The notes: generated by a model from the sequence alone, not told the origin. DNA of 64,000 nt from UBA1952 sp965246785 (GCA_965246785.1 CBDFFM010000036.1:62001-126000); one strand, 5' to 3'. Positions 34,384 to 43,270 are shown, numbered from the stretch's first letter. Translations and numbers: made by a program.

Positions 34384-35430
34384 ATGGAAAACCAAAGCAC
34401 TTGGGGCCGCCTGCGCTGGCCCATCAAAGCAATCATCATCGGCGTGCCGCTCATCGCCGCCATCTGGTTCGCTTCCGAAAAAGGCCTGCTGAAAGGCCCG
34501 GTCTCTCACGACTCCTATGAATCGACGTCCGGTACAGCCAGTAGCAACAGTACCGGCGACGCAGGCCAAAGCACTTCCGCGGGCAAGAGCGATGATGGCA
34601 AGACAGGCAATAGCGGCGAGCACCGCTCCTTTGCCTTCCAGCCGGAAAAGCCGGTGAACGGCACGCTCAAAGGCGTGGTTGAAGTAGGCGCTTCCGGCTT
34701 CAACTCTTTTGTAGTGAATATTGACGCGCAAAAGCGCTACGAGGTCATATCTAAAGACTTTGGCGAGAGCCTCGTCTATGAAGGCCTCGCCACCACCGAA
34801 GACATTCGCGCGGGTCTGAAAAAATACCTCGCGGGCATGTTTGACCGCGGCGTACAGAACCGCAATATGCACTTCGTCATTTCCAGTGGCGCACAGAAGG
34901 AGCCGAAGACAGCAGGCATCGTAAGCGAGCTGAAAAAGATGGGCTATGTAGTGAATCTTGTAACGCCGGAAGGGGAAGGCAAGCTGGCGCTGAAGAGCGT
35001 GCAGCCCTCTTCCTACCAAGACAATTCCTTTGTGGCAGACATAGGCTCCGGCAATACGAAAGTGAGCTGGTACGAAGGCGGCTCGCTGAAGGCGATGGAG
35101 CTACCCGGCGCGAAATATTACGAAAGCGGCAAGGCCGACGATGCGGTGGCGCAGGAAGTAAAGTCGCGGGCGGCAGCCATCCCGAAGGCAAAGCGCGAGG
35201 TATGCTTCATCATCGGCGGCGTTCCGTATGAGCTGGCCAAGCAGACGCGGCAGGGCGAGGAGCGCTACACCGTGCTACGCGACCCCGGCTCCTATAAAGG
35301 CGATAAGGCGAAGACCAAAGCGGGCCTCGTCATCTACAAAGCGCTACAGGAAGCGACCGGCTGCGACACGTTTGTGTTTGACTGGGATGCCAACTTTACC
35401 ATCGGCTTTTTGCTGGGCCTGCCTTCTTAG
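34384..35430 (+). CDS. membrane-anchored ASKHA-fold (Ppx/GppA-like) protein, third gene of the module
   Basis: The 348-residue protein has one N-terminal span (about 15-30) and a Ser/Thr/Gly-rich linker (40-80). An ASKHA-type nucleotide-binding fold follows: phosphate-1-like VVEVGASGFNSFVV (about 98-111), phosphate-2-like VADIGSGNTKVSWY (about 217-230) and an adenosine-type CFIIGGVPYEL (about 275-285). The layout recalls exopolyphosphatase/GppA proteins, but the usual catalytic acid after phosphate-1 is Glu, not Asp, and I cannot assign a reaction. The soluble part lies after the span, so its side of the membrane is uncertain. A strong terminator ends the module. Confidence 0.72.
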   Translation: MENQSTWGRLRWPIKAIIIGVPLIAAIWFASEKGLLKGPVSHDSYESTSGTASSNSTGDAGQSTSAGKSDDGKTGNSGEHRSFAFQPEKPVNGTLKGVVEVGASGFNSFVVNIDAQKRYEVISKDFGESLVYEGLATTEDIRAGLKKYLAGMFDRGVQNRNMHFVISSGAQKEPKTAGIVSELKKMGYVVNLVTPEGEGKLALKSVQPSSYQDNSFVADIGSGNTKVSWYEGGSLKAMELPGAKYYESGKADDAVAQEVKSRAAAIPKAKREVCFIIGGVPYELAKQTRQGEERYTVLRDPGSYKGDKAKTKAGLVIYKALQEATGCDTFVFDWDANFTIGFLLGLPS

Positions 35431-35452
35431 ACGCTGCTTGCTTACCCTGAAA

Positions 35453-35490
35453 ACAAAAGCCCGGCGCAATGAATTGCGCCGGGCTTTTGT
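35453..35490 (+). terminator. terminator at the end of the three-gene module
   Basis: Perfect 18-bp arms (35453-35470 and 35473-35490) with a T-rich tail lie 22 bp after the stop codon. Confidence 0.92.
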
Positions 35491-35537
35491 TTTCTGCCCG
35501 ATTCTGCGCAACTTGGAAGGATAAAACCACCTGCATC

Positions 35538-36281
35538 ATGAAAACCAGCAACCACATCGTCCTTGTAACCGGCGCAACCGGCGGCCTCGGCACCGCCATG
35601 TGCAAAGAGCTTTTTAATGACGGCTACCGCGTAGCCGCCAATTTCCGCAACGCGGCTAAAGCAGAAGAATGGAAGGCGAAAATGGCCGCTGAAGGCGTGG
35701 AAGCCACAACGGTGGAAGGCGATGTAACGGATTACGAAAGCGTAGGCAAGATGGTCGCAGAGATAGAATCCAAGCTCGGCCCGGTGGACATTCTGGTGAA
35801 TAATGCCGGCATCACGCGCGACATCCGCTTTGCGAAGATGAGCCCGGAAGAATGGCATGACGTCATCAATACAAACCTCAACTCCATCTTCAACACCACA
35901 CGTCACGTTATCAACGGGATGATAGAGCGGAAATTTGGCCGCATCATCAACATCTCCTCCGTAAACGGTCAGCGCGGGCAATTCGGCCAAGCTAATTATT
36001 CGGCGGCAAAGGCCGGTATGCACGGCTTCACGAAAACGCTGGCGATGGAAGTGGCGAAGTACGGCATCACGGTCAACACTATTTCGCCCGGCTACATCGG
36101 CACCGATATGGTGATGGCAGTGGAGCAGAAATATCGCGATGCAATTGTGGCGCAGATACCGGTCGGGCGCTTGGGCGGTACGCATGAGGTAGCGCACCTG
36201 GTGAGCTTTCTGGCGAGTGACGAGGCGAGCTTTATTACCGGGGCGAACTATTCTATTAATGGGGGGCAGCATGTTTACTAA
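35538..36281 (+). CDS. phaB: acetoacetyl-CoA reductase / 3-oxoacyl-ACP reductase (PhaB-like)
   Basis: The 247-residue short-chain dehydrogenase has the cofactor motif TGATGGLG (11-18), NNAG (88-91) and the catalytic set Ser141, Tyr154 and Lys158. The stretch GQFGQANYSAAKAGMHGFT and the SPGYIGTDMV segment are close to PhaB of polyhydroxybutyrate producers, which reduces acetoacetyl-CoA to (R)-3-hydroxybutyryl-CoA with NADPH. A housekeeping FabG role is the alternative. The ATG at 35538 gives the normal N terminus. No phaA or phaC gene is adjacent, but a 3-hydroxybutyrate dehydrogenase gene lies at 56328. Confidence 0.85.
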   Translation: MKTSNHIVLVTGATGGLGTAMCKELFNDGYRVAANFRNAAKAEEWKAKMAAEGVEATTVEGDVTDYESVGKMVAEIESKLGPVDILVNNAGITRDIRFAKMSPEEWHDVINTNLNSIFNTTRHVINGMIERKFGRIINISSVNGQRGQFGQANYSAAKAGMHGFTKTLAMEVAKYGITVNTISPGYIGTDMVMAVEQKYRDAIVAQIPVGRLGGTHEVAHLVSFLASDEASFITGANYSINGGQHVY

Positions 36282-36303
36282 GATTCTGATATTGACTTTA
36301 AAA

Positions 36304-36333
36304 AAAGCGGCTGCCTTTTCGGGCAGCCGCTTT
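36304..36333. terminator. bidirectional terminator between phaB and tsf
   Basis: A 12-bp stem (36304-36315 and 36322-36333) is flanked by A and T runs on either side, between two convergent genes. Confidence 0.88.
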
Positions 36334-36352
36334 ATAATTTCAGTCAGATAAC

Positions 36353-37201
36353 TTACCCAATAGCCACCCGCTTAAACTGCGTGATGCCCAGATTCTTATC
36401 TACACTCTTGATATAATCCGCTACGCTCTTGCCGTTGTCCTTCACAAAAGGCTGCGCCATCAGCGTATTCTCCTTAAAGAAGGAGTTCAGCTTGCCCTCG
36501 GCCACCTTAGAAATCATTTCCTGTGGCTTGCCGGCCATCTTCGGGTCGGCCTGCATTTGCTCCATCACGATGTTGCGCTCGCGCTCAATCACGTGCGGCT
36601 CAATGCTCTCGTGGCTGAGGCCCAACGGGTTCATCGCGGCAATCTGCATCGCCACGTCCTTGCCGGCGGCATTTACGTGCTCACCCTTGGCATTGTTCAT
36701 GCCTACGAGCACGCCTATGCGGTAGTTGCCGTGGATGTAGGCCACAACAGAGTCGGCACTTACCTGCTCGTAGCGCACTACGTCTATCTTCTCGCCAATC
36801 TTGGCTACCGTCTCGTTGAGGCGGTCGGCTACGGTGGAGTCGCCCATCTTCAGCGCCTTCAGCGCGTCAATATTGTCCGGCATGTTCTGCTCAGTAAGGG
36901 TAGCGAGGTCGTTGGCGAATTGGATAAAATCGGCATTCTTGCTCACAAAGTCCGTCTCGGAAGATAGCTGGATGATGATGCCGTAGTTGCCGTCCGCATT
37001 GGTGCGGGCCACTACCACGCCTTCTTTCGCCTCGCGGTCGCTGCGATTGGCAGCTACCTTCTGGCCTTTCTTGCGCAGGTAGTCGATGGCTCCTTCAAAG
37101 TCGTTTCCGCTTTCTTCGAGGGCCTTGCGGCAATCTGCCATGCCCGCACCGGTCTGGTCGCGGAGCTTCTTTACGTCTTGTGCGGTTATTGTAACGCTCA
37201 T
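36353..37201 (-). CDS. tsf: elongation factor Ts
   Basis: The 282-residue protein is a full-length EF-Ts, the guanine-nucleotide exchange factor for EF-Tu. It has the UBA-like N terminus (AQDVKKLRDQTGAGMADCRKAL) and the SETDFVSKN core motif near 80. In most bacteria tsf follows rpsB; here the upstream neighbour is a divergent adenylate cyclase gene, so tsf stands alone with its own promoter. The 226-bp gap upstream contains a repeated CAAAAGAACGCG (two copies near 37266-37302) and the palindrome CCTGCCGGCAGG (37377-37388). Confidence 0.96.
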   Translation of the reverse strand: MSVTITAQDVKKLRDQTGAGMADCRKALEESGNDFEGAIDYLRKKGQKVAANRSDREAKEGVVVARTNADGNYGIIIQLSSETDFVSKNADFIQFANDLATLTEQNMPDNIDALKALKMGDSTVADRLNETVAKIGEKIDVVRYEQVSADSVVAYIHGNYRIGVLVGMNNAKGEHVNAAGKDVAMQIAAMNPLGLSHESIEPHVIERERNIVMEQMQADPKMAGKPQEMISKVAEGKLNSFFKENTLMAQPFVKDNGKSVADYIKSVDKNLGITQFKRVAIG

Positions 37202-37427
37202 TTTCTTATGGGGGATTGTGCTTAAAAATTTGCCGCGCGAAAGTCGGGAAATAATCCATCGCCGCCAAAAGAACGCGTGCGGGCTTCAAAAGAACGCGCC
37301 GCCGCAAGGCGGGTTCCTACTGCTGCTGCTGCTGTTGCGGCGTGAAGGGCTTCCCGGCAGATGGGTAGGGCTTTTGCCTGCCGGCAGGAGTAAAAATGCT
37401 GTAATGCGCTCTATATTTAAGCCCAAT

Positions 37428-39323
37428 ATGAAGCACCGCGCCGCCGCCACCCGCATTCTGCTGACGGCTTTGTGGCTGCTGCCCCTTGTGCTTCATGCCC
37501 AAAAGAAGCAGGGCCAGGCGCGCCTGGACTCACTGCTGGCAGTAGTGGGTAAGATGGGGGAGGATACAGCGGCGGTGGAGCTGATGGACGGAATAGGGGC
37601 CATGTACAGCCACATCAACCCTGATGAAGGGCTGAAGTGGGCGCAAAGAGCGCTGACCCTTGCCCGGAAGCTAGGCTGGCAGAGCGGGGAGGCGCGAGCC
37701 TGCAACAATCTCGGAAACAACTACCAAAGCATGGGGGCCTATCCCCCAGCGCTGGATGCTTTTTTCAAAGCCCTGCATATAAACGAGGCGCTGGGCGACA
37801 GTGGGCGCACCGGCGCGGTATCGCTGAGCATCGGCAATGTGTATTATCGCCAGAAGGATTATCCGAAGGCGCTTGAATGTTATTTTAAGTCTTTGAAAGC
37901 GGCGGCGGCCATCCGGGATGAGGAGCGGAGCGCGGAAGTGCTGGGCAACATCGGGAGCGTATATGCGGAGCAGGGCAAAAATGCGACCGCGCTGGAATAC
38001 AAGCTCAAAGCGCTGCGCATTGCCGAGGCGCAGGGCGATAAGAAGGGCATCATCATCCAGACCGGCAACACCGGCATCACCTATGCGGATATGAAGCAGT
38101 ACAATGCCGCGCTGTCCTGTTTTTTCAGCGCCTTACGCATGGCGGAGGAGATAGGCCAGAAGCAAAGCATAGCCATCCGGCTTGGCAATGCAGGCTCCGC
38201 TTATTACAGCATTGCGCGTGACAGCATGGCCCCCCGGCCCGACAGTCTCGTGCCTCCTACCCGCGCCGCAAATCTTGCGAAGGCCGTGTATTACCTGCGC
38301 CGCAGCATTGCAGCCTGCCGGGAAGCGCAGTTCTATGAAGGCATCCCCGAGTTCTCACGATACCTCTCCGACGCCCTTGCCGTGCAAGGGGATTACCGGG
38401 GCGCGATGGCCGCCTACAAAAGCTCTGTAGCCGTGCGGGATTCGCTGCACAATACGGCCAATAATGCGGCCATCACCAATCTTGAAACGAAGCGTGCCAT
38501 AGATCTAAAAGACAAAGACATCCAAATCGCGAGGCTTGCTGTAACCAAAAAGCGTAATGAGCGCGGCCTCTTCATGGCCGTCATTGGCCTTATGATGGGC
38601 GTGATAGGCCTGCTCTTCGGCAACTACAAAAAGCAGCAGCGCTCCGCCAGGATTGTAGCGCAGGAAAAAGAGCGCAGCGACCATTTACTCCTCAACATCC
38701 TGCCGGTAGAGGTAGCCGAAGAGCTGAAACAAACTGGCACCGCGCAGGCCCGCCAGTTTGATAACGTCACTGTGCTCTTTACAGACTTCGTCAACTTCAC
38801 CGGCACCGCCGAGCAACTCTCCCCGCAGGCACTGGTAAAGGAGCTGCACGAATGCTTCACCGCCTTTGACGCCATCATGGAGCGCCACGGCTTAGAAAAA
38901 ATCAAGACCGTAGGCGACGCCTACATAGCCGCAGGCGGCCTGCCCAATGCAGATGCGCAACATGCGCAGCGCTGCGTGCGGGCAGCGATAGAAATTTGCG
39001 GCTTCGTAGGAACGCGCCTGGCGGCGGCGCGTTCCGCAGGCGGAGAATCGTTTGAAATCCGCATCGGCATCAACAGCGGCCCCGTAGTAGCCGGCATCGT
39101 AGGCGTCAAGAAGTTTGCCTACGACATCTGGGGCGATACGGTAAACACCGCCGCAAGAATGGAGCAACACGGCGAGCCGGGCCGCATCAACATCTCGCAG
39201 AGTACTTATGAGCTGGTAAAGGACGACTTTCCGTGCAGCTACCGCGGCAAGGTGGCGGCGAAGAATAAAGGCGAGGTGGAGATGTACTTTGTGGAAGCGC
39301 CCATGCCGGAAATGGACGCATAG
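37428..39323 (+). CDS. TPR-containing class III adenylate cyclase
   Basis: The 631-residue protein starts with a signal peptide (about 1-25), followed by five or so tetratricopeptide repeats (about 45-350) that should lie in the periplasm. A single span follows (about 380-400), a short coiled linker, and a class III cyclase domain (about 435-620). Metal ligands are Asp453 (FTDFVNFTG) and Asp497 (VGDAYIAAGG); Lys493 and Asp566 (AYDIWGDTVNTA) are the pair that selects ATP, so cAMP is the expected product. The ATG at 37428 is chosen for its signal peptide; an in-frame ATG at 37404 is possible. The layout suggests that an envelope signal is turned into cytosolic cAMP. Confidence 0.9.
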   Translation: MKHRAAATRILLTALWLLPLVLHAQKKQGQARLDSLLAVVGKMGEDTAAVELMDGIGAMYSHINPDEGLKWAQRALTLARKLGWQSGEARACNNLGNNYQSMGAYPPALDAFFKALHINEALGDSGRTGAVSLSIGNVYYRQKDYPKALECYFKSLKAAAAIRDEERSAEVLGNIGSVYAEQGKNATALEYKLKALRIAEAQGDKKGIIIQTGNTGITYADMKQYNAALSCFFSALRMAEEIGQKQSIAIRLGNAGSAYYSIARDSMAPRPDSLVPPTRAANLAKAVYYLRRSIAACREAQFYEGIPEFSRYLSDALAVQGDYRGAMAAYKSSVAVRDSLHNTANNAAITNLETKRAIDLKDKDIQIARLAVTKKRNERGLFMAVIGLMMGVIGLLFGNYKKQQRSARIVAQEKERSDHLLLNILPVEVAEELKQTGTAQARQFDNVTVLFTDFVNFTGTAEQLSPQALVKELHECFTAFDAIMERHGLEKIKTVGDAYIAAGGLPNADAQHAQRCVRAAIEICGFVGTRLAAARSAGGESFEIRIGINSGPVVAGIVGVKKFAYDIWGDTVNTAARMEQHGEPGRINISQSTYELVKDDFPCSYRGKVAAKNKGEVEMYFVEAPMPEMDA

Positions 39324-39406
39324 ACATTACTAACGAGCCACCAACTTTCAATTCTCGCCTGCGCAGCCTATTTTAACGCCCGCTTTACTCCCGACTAATC
39401 CTTCCC

Positions 39407-40000
39407 ATGCAATTTCAAAAAGCCAAAGCCTACATCAACGGCCGCCTGCGCCGGGAACTGCCCAAGCATCTTAGTTACCACAGCGTGGCACACGTAAAGG
39501 ACGTCTATACCGCCGCAGAACGCCTCGCTAGGGCAGAGGGCGTGAAAGGTGAAGACCTGACGCTGCTGCTGACGGCGGTGCTGTTCCACGACTGCGGCTT
39601 TATGGTGCAGAGCAAGGAACATGAGAAAATAGGTTGCGACATTGCGAAGCAAAGCCTGGCTGAGTTTGATTACACGCCGGAGCAGATAGAGCGCATCTGC
39701 GGCATGATTATGGCCACGCGCATCCCCCAGACGCCCAACAATCTCTTAGAGCAAATCATAGCCGACGCCGACCTTGATTACTTAGGCCGCGACGACTTCT
39801 GGGCCATCGGTAATAAGCTCTTCACGGAGCTACAGATGTACGGCATCATCCAGACAGAAGATGAATGGAATGCCCTTCAGGTGCGGTTCTTAGAGCAGCA
39901 TCACTACTTCACAAAGACGGCTATAGAAACGAGGAAGGCGCAGAAAGACCAGTACGTCGCCATTATCAAAAGCGCTCTGGCGCAGAAGAACGAAGCGTAA
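39407..40000 (+). CDS. HD-domain phosphohydrolase
   Basis: The 197-residue protein has the HD metal-binding set: His25 (LSYHSVAHV), His61-Asp62 (LFHDCGF) and Asp121/Asp123 (DADLDYLG). No second domain is present. The family includes nucleotidases and predicted phosphodiesterases; the substrate here is unknown. It ends exactly where the YitT gene starts, with no gap, so the two are co-transcribed. A role in turning over the cAMP made by the upstream cyclase is possible but unsupported. Confidence 0.87.
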   Translation: MQFQKAKAYINGRLRRELPKHLSYHSVAHVKDVYTAAERLARAEGVKGEDLTLLLTAVLFHDCGFMVQSKEHEKIGCDIAKQSLAEFDYTPEQIERICGMIMATRIPQTPNNLLEQIIADADLDYLGRDDFWAIGNKLFTELQMYGIIQTEDEWNALQVRFLEQHHYFTKTAIETRKAQKDQYVAIIKSALAQKNEA

Positions 40001-40957
40001 ATGTCTCAGAAATATCCTTTGCCCTATCTGCTCGTAGATAGTCTTTACGTCGTAGCCGGAGCATTGCTGATGGCCTTTGCGCTGAAGAGCTTTCTGGTGC
40101 CCAACGGCTTCCTGGATGGCGGCGTCACGGGCCTTTCGCTGCTGCTGCATGAGAGCCTTCATACGAAAGACCTGACCCTCGCGCTCCTGCTCGTAGCTAC
40201 CAACCTGCCCTTTATCGTGATGGGGTACTTCTCCGTGAGTAAGACCTTCGTGGTGAAGAGCATTGCCGCCGTCATTCTGCTGGCACTGTGCTTTACGCTC
40301 ATTCCGTTTCCGCAGTTTTTAGACCCGCAGCATCTTGCAGCAGCGGTAAGCGGCCATGGCGAGCACGTGGTACATGGCGCGCACCTGCCGCAGGCATTTG
40401 ACCGGATTTTGCTGTCTGTGTTCGGCGGCTTTTTCCTTGGGCTAGGCATCGGCCTCGGCATGAGGGGCGGCTGCGCCCTGGACGGCATTGAGGTGCTGGC
40501 GCTTTATACGCTCAAGCGCTCTTCATTTACCATTTCAGAGATTATTCTCGGCATCAATGCCGTGCTGTTCCTGTTTGCCACCGTCTTTGTGGGCTTTGAC
40601 GTGGCGCTCTACGCCATCCTCACCTACTTCATTGCCACGCGTACAATTGACTACGTGATAGAGGGCCTGGAGGAGTTTACGGGTGTCACCATCATCTCCG
40701 GCAAAAGCGAGGAAATTAAGCGACGGCTCGTGTTTGAGCTGGGCCGGGGCATAACGGTCTATAAAGGCGAGCGGGGTTTTATGAAGCAAAGCTTTGAGGT
40801 AAGCACGGATGTGGACATCGTCTTTACTGTCATCACGCGCCTGGAAGTGCGCCGACTGCGCAATCTGGTGCATACGATAGACCCGAAGGCCTTTGTATTT
40901 ACAAATACGATTAAGGAAGCCGCCGGCGGGGTGTTGAGCCGGACTGCGCATCACTGA
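40001..40957 (+). CDS. YitT-family membrane protein
   Basis: The 318-residue protein has five or six membrane spans (about 10-210) followed by a cytosolic DUF2179 domain (about 215-310). It shows VPNGFLDGGVTGLSLLLH, GGCALDGIEVLALY and TGVTIISGKSEEI. This is the YitT architecture found across bacteria. The function is unknown; a transport role is commonly suggested. Its first loop has a His-rich insert (HLAAAVSGHGEHVVHGAH), which could bind metal. It starts right after the HD-domain gene. Confidence 0.9.
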   Translation: MSQKYPLPYLLVDSLYVVAGALLMAFALKSFLVPNGFLDGGVTGLSLLLHESLHTKDLTLALLLVATNLPFIVMGYFSVSKTFVVKSIAAVILLALCFTLIPFPQFLDPQHLAAAVSGHGEHVVHGAHLPQAFDRILLSVFGGFFLGLGIGLGMRGGCALDGIEVLALYTLKRSSFTISEIILGINAVLFLFATVFVGFDVALYAILTYFIATRTIDYVIEGLEEFTGVTIISGKSEEIKRRLVFELGRGITVYKGERGFMKQSFEVSTDVDIVFTVITRLEVRRLRNLVHTIDPKAFVFTNTIKEAAGGVLSRTAHH

Positions 40958-40995
40958 CACTTCATCTATGTCCGCCGCAGAGCGCCTAAAGGGCT

Positions 40996-41003
40996 TATTT
41001 TTG
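40996..41003 (+). promoter_or_regulatory. -7-like promoter element for the fatty acid hydroxylase gene
   Basis: TATTTTTG matches TAnnTTTG, seven bases before the ATG at 41011; no clear -33 element is seen. Confidence 0.35.
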
Positions 41004-41010
41004 CGTAGTC

Positions 41011-41625
41011 ATGCATTTTGAGAAGATTAAGAACAAAGGCCAGGCGCAGCTTTTCCAGAACGAGCTGATGGAAAACATGACCAAGACGCATCCCGTGGTC
41101 ATTTACGCCCTGTACTTTCCCGTGATGATTGCCATGCTTTACTACGGCGCTGCCTACAAGGGCCTAGGTGTCGGGCGCGAAGCGTTGCTGTTCATCGGCG
41201 GCGTAATTGGCTGGAGCCTATTTGAGTACGTGATGCACCGCAAGCTCTTCCACATGGTGGTGGAAAGCCCGCGCGCCACCAAGTTTGTCTATACCATGCA
41301 CGGCGTTCACCACGAGTTTCCGCGCGACAAGGAGCGGCTCTTTATGCCGCCGGTGCCGAGCATTCTGGTGGCCTCCCTGCTCTTCTTGCTTTTTTATGCG
41401 ATCATGAGCTGGAATGCCGTTGCCTTCTTTCCCGGCTTCTTGTTCGGCTATCTCATTTATGGCTCCATGCACTTTGCCATCCACGCCTTTGCGCCGCCTA
41501 AATTTCTCAAGGCCCTTTGGCGCAACCACCACCTGCACCACTACAAGGCTCCGGACAAAGGCTTTGGCGTAAGCTCCGTGCTGTGGGATGTGGTGTTCCG
41601 GACTGTGCCTAAGGGGGAGAAGTGA
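41011..41625 (+). CDS. fatty acid 2-hydroxylase-like membrane di-iron enzyme
   Basis: The 204-residue protein belongs to the fatty acid hydroxylase superfamily. The histidine clusters that hold the di-iron centre are HRKLFH (76-81), HGVHHEFP (97-104), HFAIH (154-158) and NHHLHHY (172-178). Four hydrophobic segments support a membrane location. The closest pattern is the Scs7/FA2H group, which hydroxylates sphingolipid or free fatty acids at carbon 2. Many Bacteroidota make sphingolipids, so that substrate is plausible, but no sphingolipid gene is in the window. Confidence 0.88.
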   Translation: MHFEKIKNKGQAQLFQNELMENMTKTHPVVIYALYFPVMIAMLYYGAAYKGLGVGREALLFIGGVIGWSLFEYVMHRKLFHMVVESPRATKFVYTMHGVHHEFPRDKERLFMPPVPSILVASLLFLLFYAIMSWNAVAFFPGFLFGYLIYGSMHFAIHAFAPPKFLKALWRNHHLHHYKAPDKGFGVSSVLWDVVFRTVPKGEK

Positions 41626-41646
41626 GGTTAAATGGGTTCAACTCGC

Positions 41647-42267
41647 TCAACTCATCGCCGCCTCCAGCTCCGAAAGCATCATCGCCGTAGCGCCCCAGAT
41701 GAATGAGCCATCCGGCAGGCCGTAGGCAGGCACCGTAAACTTCACGCCCGGCATAGACGAAGGCTGCACCTCCGTCGTAATCTTATTGGCGGGATTAAAA
41801 AGGTGGCTGAGCGGCGCTTCAATTATTTGGGATACCTCCTCCTTGCTCGGCAGATAATCGGGCCGCCTATCGCTCCAGGCCACAAAGGGATGAACCATAA
41901 AATAAGAGACCGGGATGTAGAGCGGCGTCAGCGCGCCGAGCACCTCCACTTCGCTGACTACAATGCCCACCTCCTCCTCGGCCTCGCGTAGCGCCGTAAT
42001 CATCAGGCTTGCGTCCGTCGGCTCCCAGCGGCCGCCGGGAAAGGAAATCTGTCCGCTGTGCGCGCGGCCATCTTCTGTTCGGCGCATAAGCAGGACGTGC
42101 AGCTCGCCTGCTAAAGGAAAAAGCAGTTGCAGCACCGCGCTGTCCTTTGCATCAGGCGGAATCACATCCGGCATTGGCCGCAGGCGGCCCGTCATGCGCT
42201 CCTGCGCGGCGCGGCCCGGCAGCGGGCCAGCCAATCGGCGGCGAAGGGCGTCTATAGTGTGGCGCAT
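41647..42267 (-). CDS. Nudix hydrolase, CoA pyrophosphatase type
   Basis: The 206-residue protein has a Nudix box at about 78-101 (GGRWEPTDAS then REAEEEVG). It also carries the CoA-specific upstream motif LLMRRTEDGRAHSGQISFPGG, which splits across residues 59-79. These features point to NudL-type enzymes that split CoA or its derivatives into phosphopantetheine and 3',5'-ADP. It is convergent with the fatty acid hydroxylase gene and divergent from the MORN-like gene. Confidence 0.92.
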   Translation of the reverse strand: MRHTIDALRRRLAGPLPGRAAQERMTGRLRPMPDVIPPDAKDSAVLQLLFPLAGELHVLLMRRTEDGRAHSGQISFPGGRWEPTDASLMITALREAEEEVGIVVSEVEVLGALTPLYIPVSYFMVHPFVAWSDRRPDYLPSKEEVSQIIEAPLSHLFNPANKITTEVQPSSMPGVKFTVPAYGLPDGSFIWGATAMMLSELEAAMS

Positions 42268-42331
42268 GGCTCACTAAGGTAGCCCGCCGCCACTTCATTA
42301 ATCCTTAATTTGCCCGCCGCACACTACCACT

Positions 42332-43087
42332 ATGCTTTCAAAGCTGCTTCTTTCGCTCTCGCTCGTCGTTTCCTTCAGCAGCCTGCACGCCCAGGCTATT
42401 GATACCTTCCGCAAGCGCGAAGCGGGCGGTACTGAGTTTATTCAGGTGGTGCAAAGCAAGCTCATCATTGCCGAAGGCACAACGCGCAAAGGCCTGCGTG
42501 AAGGTGCATGGACAGACTACTGGCCCAACCGTGTGCCGCACTTCATCACATCTTACCGCGAAGGCCAGAAGAATGGCATGCAGCTCAACATGCGCCGCAA
42601 CGGCCTGCTGGAAGAGACCCAATACTTCCGCGCCGATAAGCCGGACGGCCCTTACCGGCGCTTCTATCCCGGCAACAACATAGCCGAAGAGCGCTACTAT
42701 GCAGGGGGTGAGCAAAGCGGCGCTTATACCAAATGGTACGAAAACGGGGCCGTGCAGGAGCAAAGCAACTATAACCACAACCTGCGCGACGGCAAGACGG
42801 TCTATTTCCTTCAAAACGGCAATAAGGTGGCCGAGTACAGCTACAACCTCGGCAAGCTGGACGGCCCCGCAAGCACTTACGCGGAGAACGGCAAGGTGCT
42901 GGAATTCGGCGAATATGCGGCTGACAAGCAGACCGGACTTTGGAAAGAATACTACCCGTCCGGCATCATCAAAGCCGAAGGGATATACAAGGCCGGTGAT
43001 AAGGCCGGCGTATGGAAGCAGTACGACGATAAGGGCAAAGAGCTAAAGCCTATCACTTACAAGAAGGGGAAGAGTGGAACAGGGTGA
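42332..43087 (+). CDS. secreted MORN/YwqK-like repeat protein
   Basis: The 251-residue protein has a signal peptide (1-20, ending LHAQ) and seven or more copies of a 20-25-residue MORN-like repeat with the pattern G..DG....Y...G....E..Y..G. Databases often label such proteins toxin-antitoxin YwqK antitoxins, but a secreted single gene with no toxin neighbour is not a good antitoxin candidate. It probably sits in the periplasm or on the cell surface. The function is unknown. Confidence 0.82.
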   Translation: MLSKLLLSLSLVVSFSSLHAQAIDTFRKREAGGTEFIQVVQSKLIIAEGTTRKGLREGAWTDYWPNRVPHFITSYREGQKNGMQLNMRRNGLLEETQYFRADKPDGPYRRFYPGNNIAEERYYAGGEQSGAYTKWYENGAVQEQSNYNHNLRDGKTVYFLQNGNKVAEYSYNLGKLDGPASTYAENGKVLEFGEYAADKQTGLWKEYYPSGIIKAEGIYKAGDKAGVWKQYDDKGKELKPITYKKGKSGTG

Positions 43088-43143
43088 AGCCTTGATGCAT
43101 TGAGGTAATAGCAGGCCGTGGCGACTGTGCTGCTCGCCCAATC

Positions 43144-43212
43144 TTGTCATTCCCGAAGGGAATCTTACAGTTTATGCGGCACTGCAGATGAGATTCCCTT
43201 CGGGAATGACAA
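43144..43212. repeat. hairpin element, variant arms (GTCATTCCCGAAGGGAATC)
   Basis: Perfect 22-bp arms (43144-43165 and 43191-43212) enclose a 25-base spacer. The outer ends (CCCAATC before, GTCGCTGCGA after) match those of the three GTCATCCCGGAACGGG copies, yet both arms differ together, so pairing is conserved. Confidence 0.85.
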
Positions 43213-43270
43213 AGTCGCTGCGAGCAGTAGGTAACTTGCAACCACACGTCTCAACGCTTCAACTTCCACC

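Noticed and set aside
39407..40000. cAMP phosphodiesterase paired with the upstream cyclase
   Set aside because: The HD motif alone does not give this specificity, and 80 bp separate the genes; it is kept as a plain HD phosphohydrolase.
42332..43087. Toxin-antitoxin antitoxin (YwqK label)
   Set aside because: The protein has a signal peptide and no toxin gene beside it, so the label does not fit; MORN-like repeats are what can be seen.
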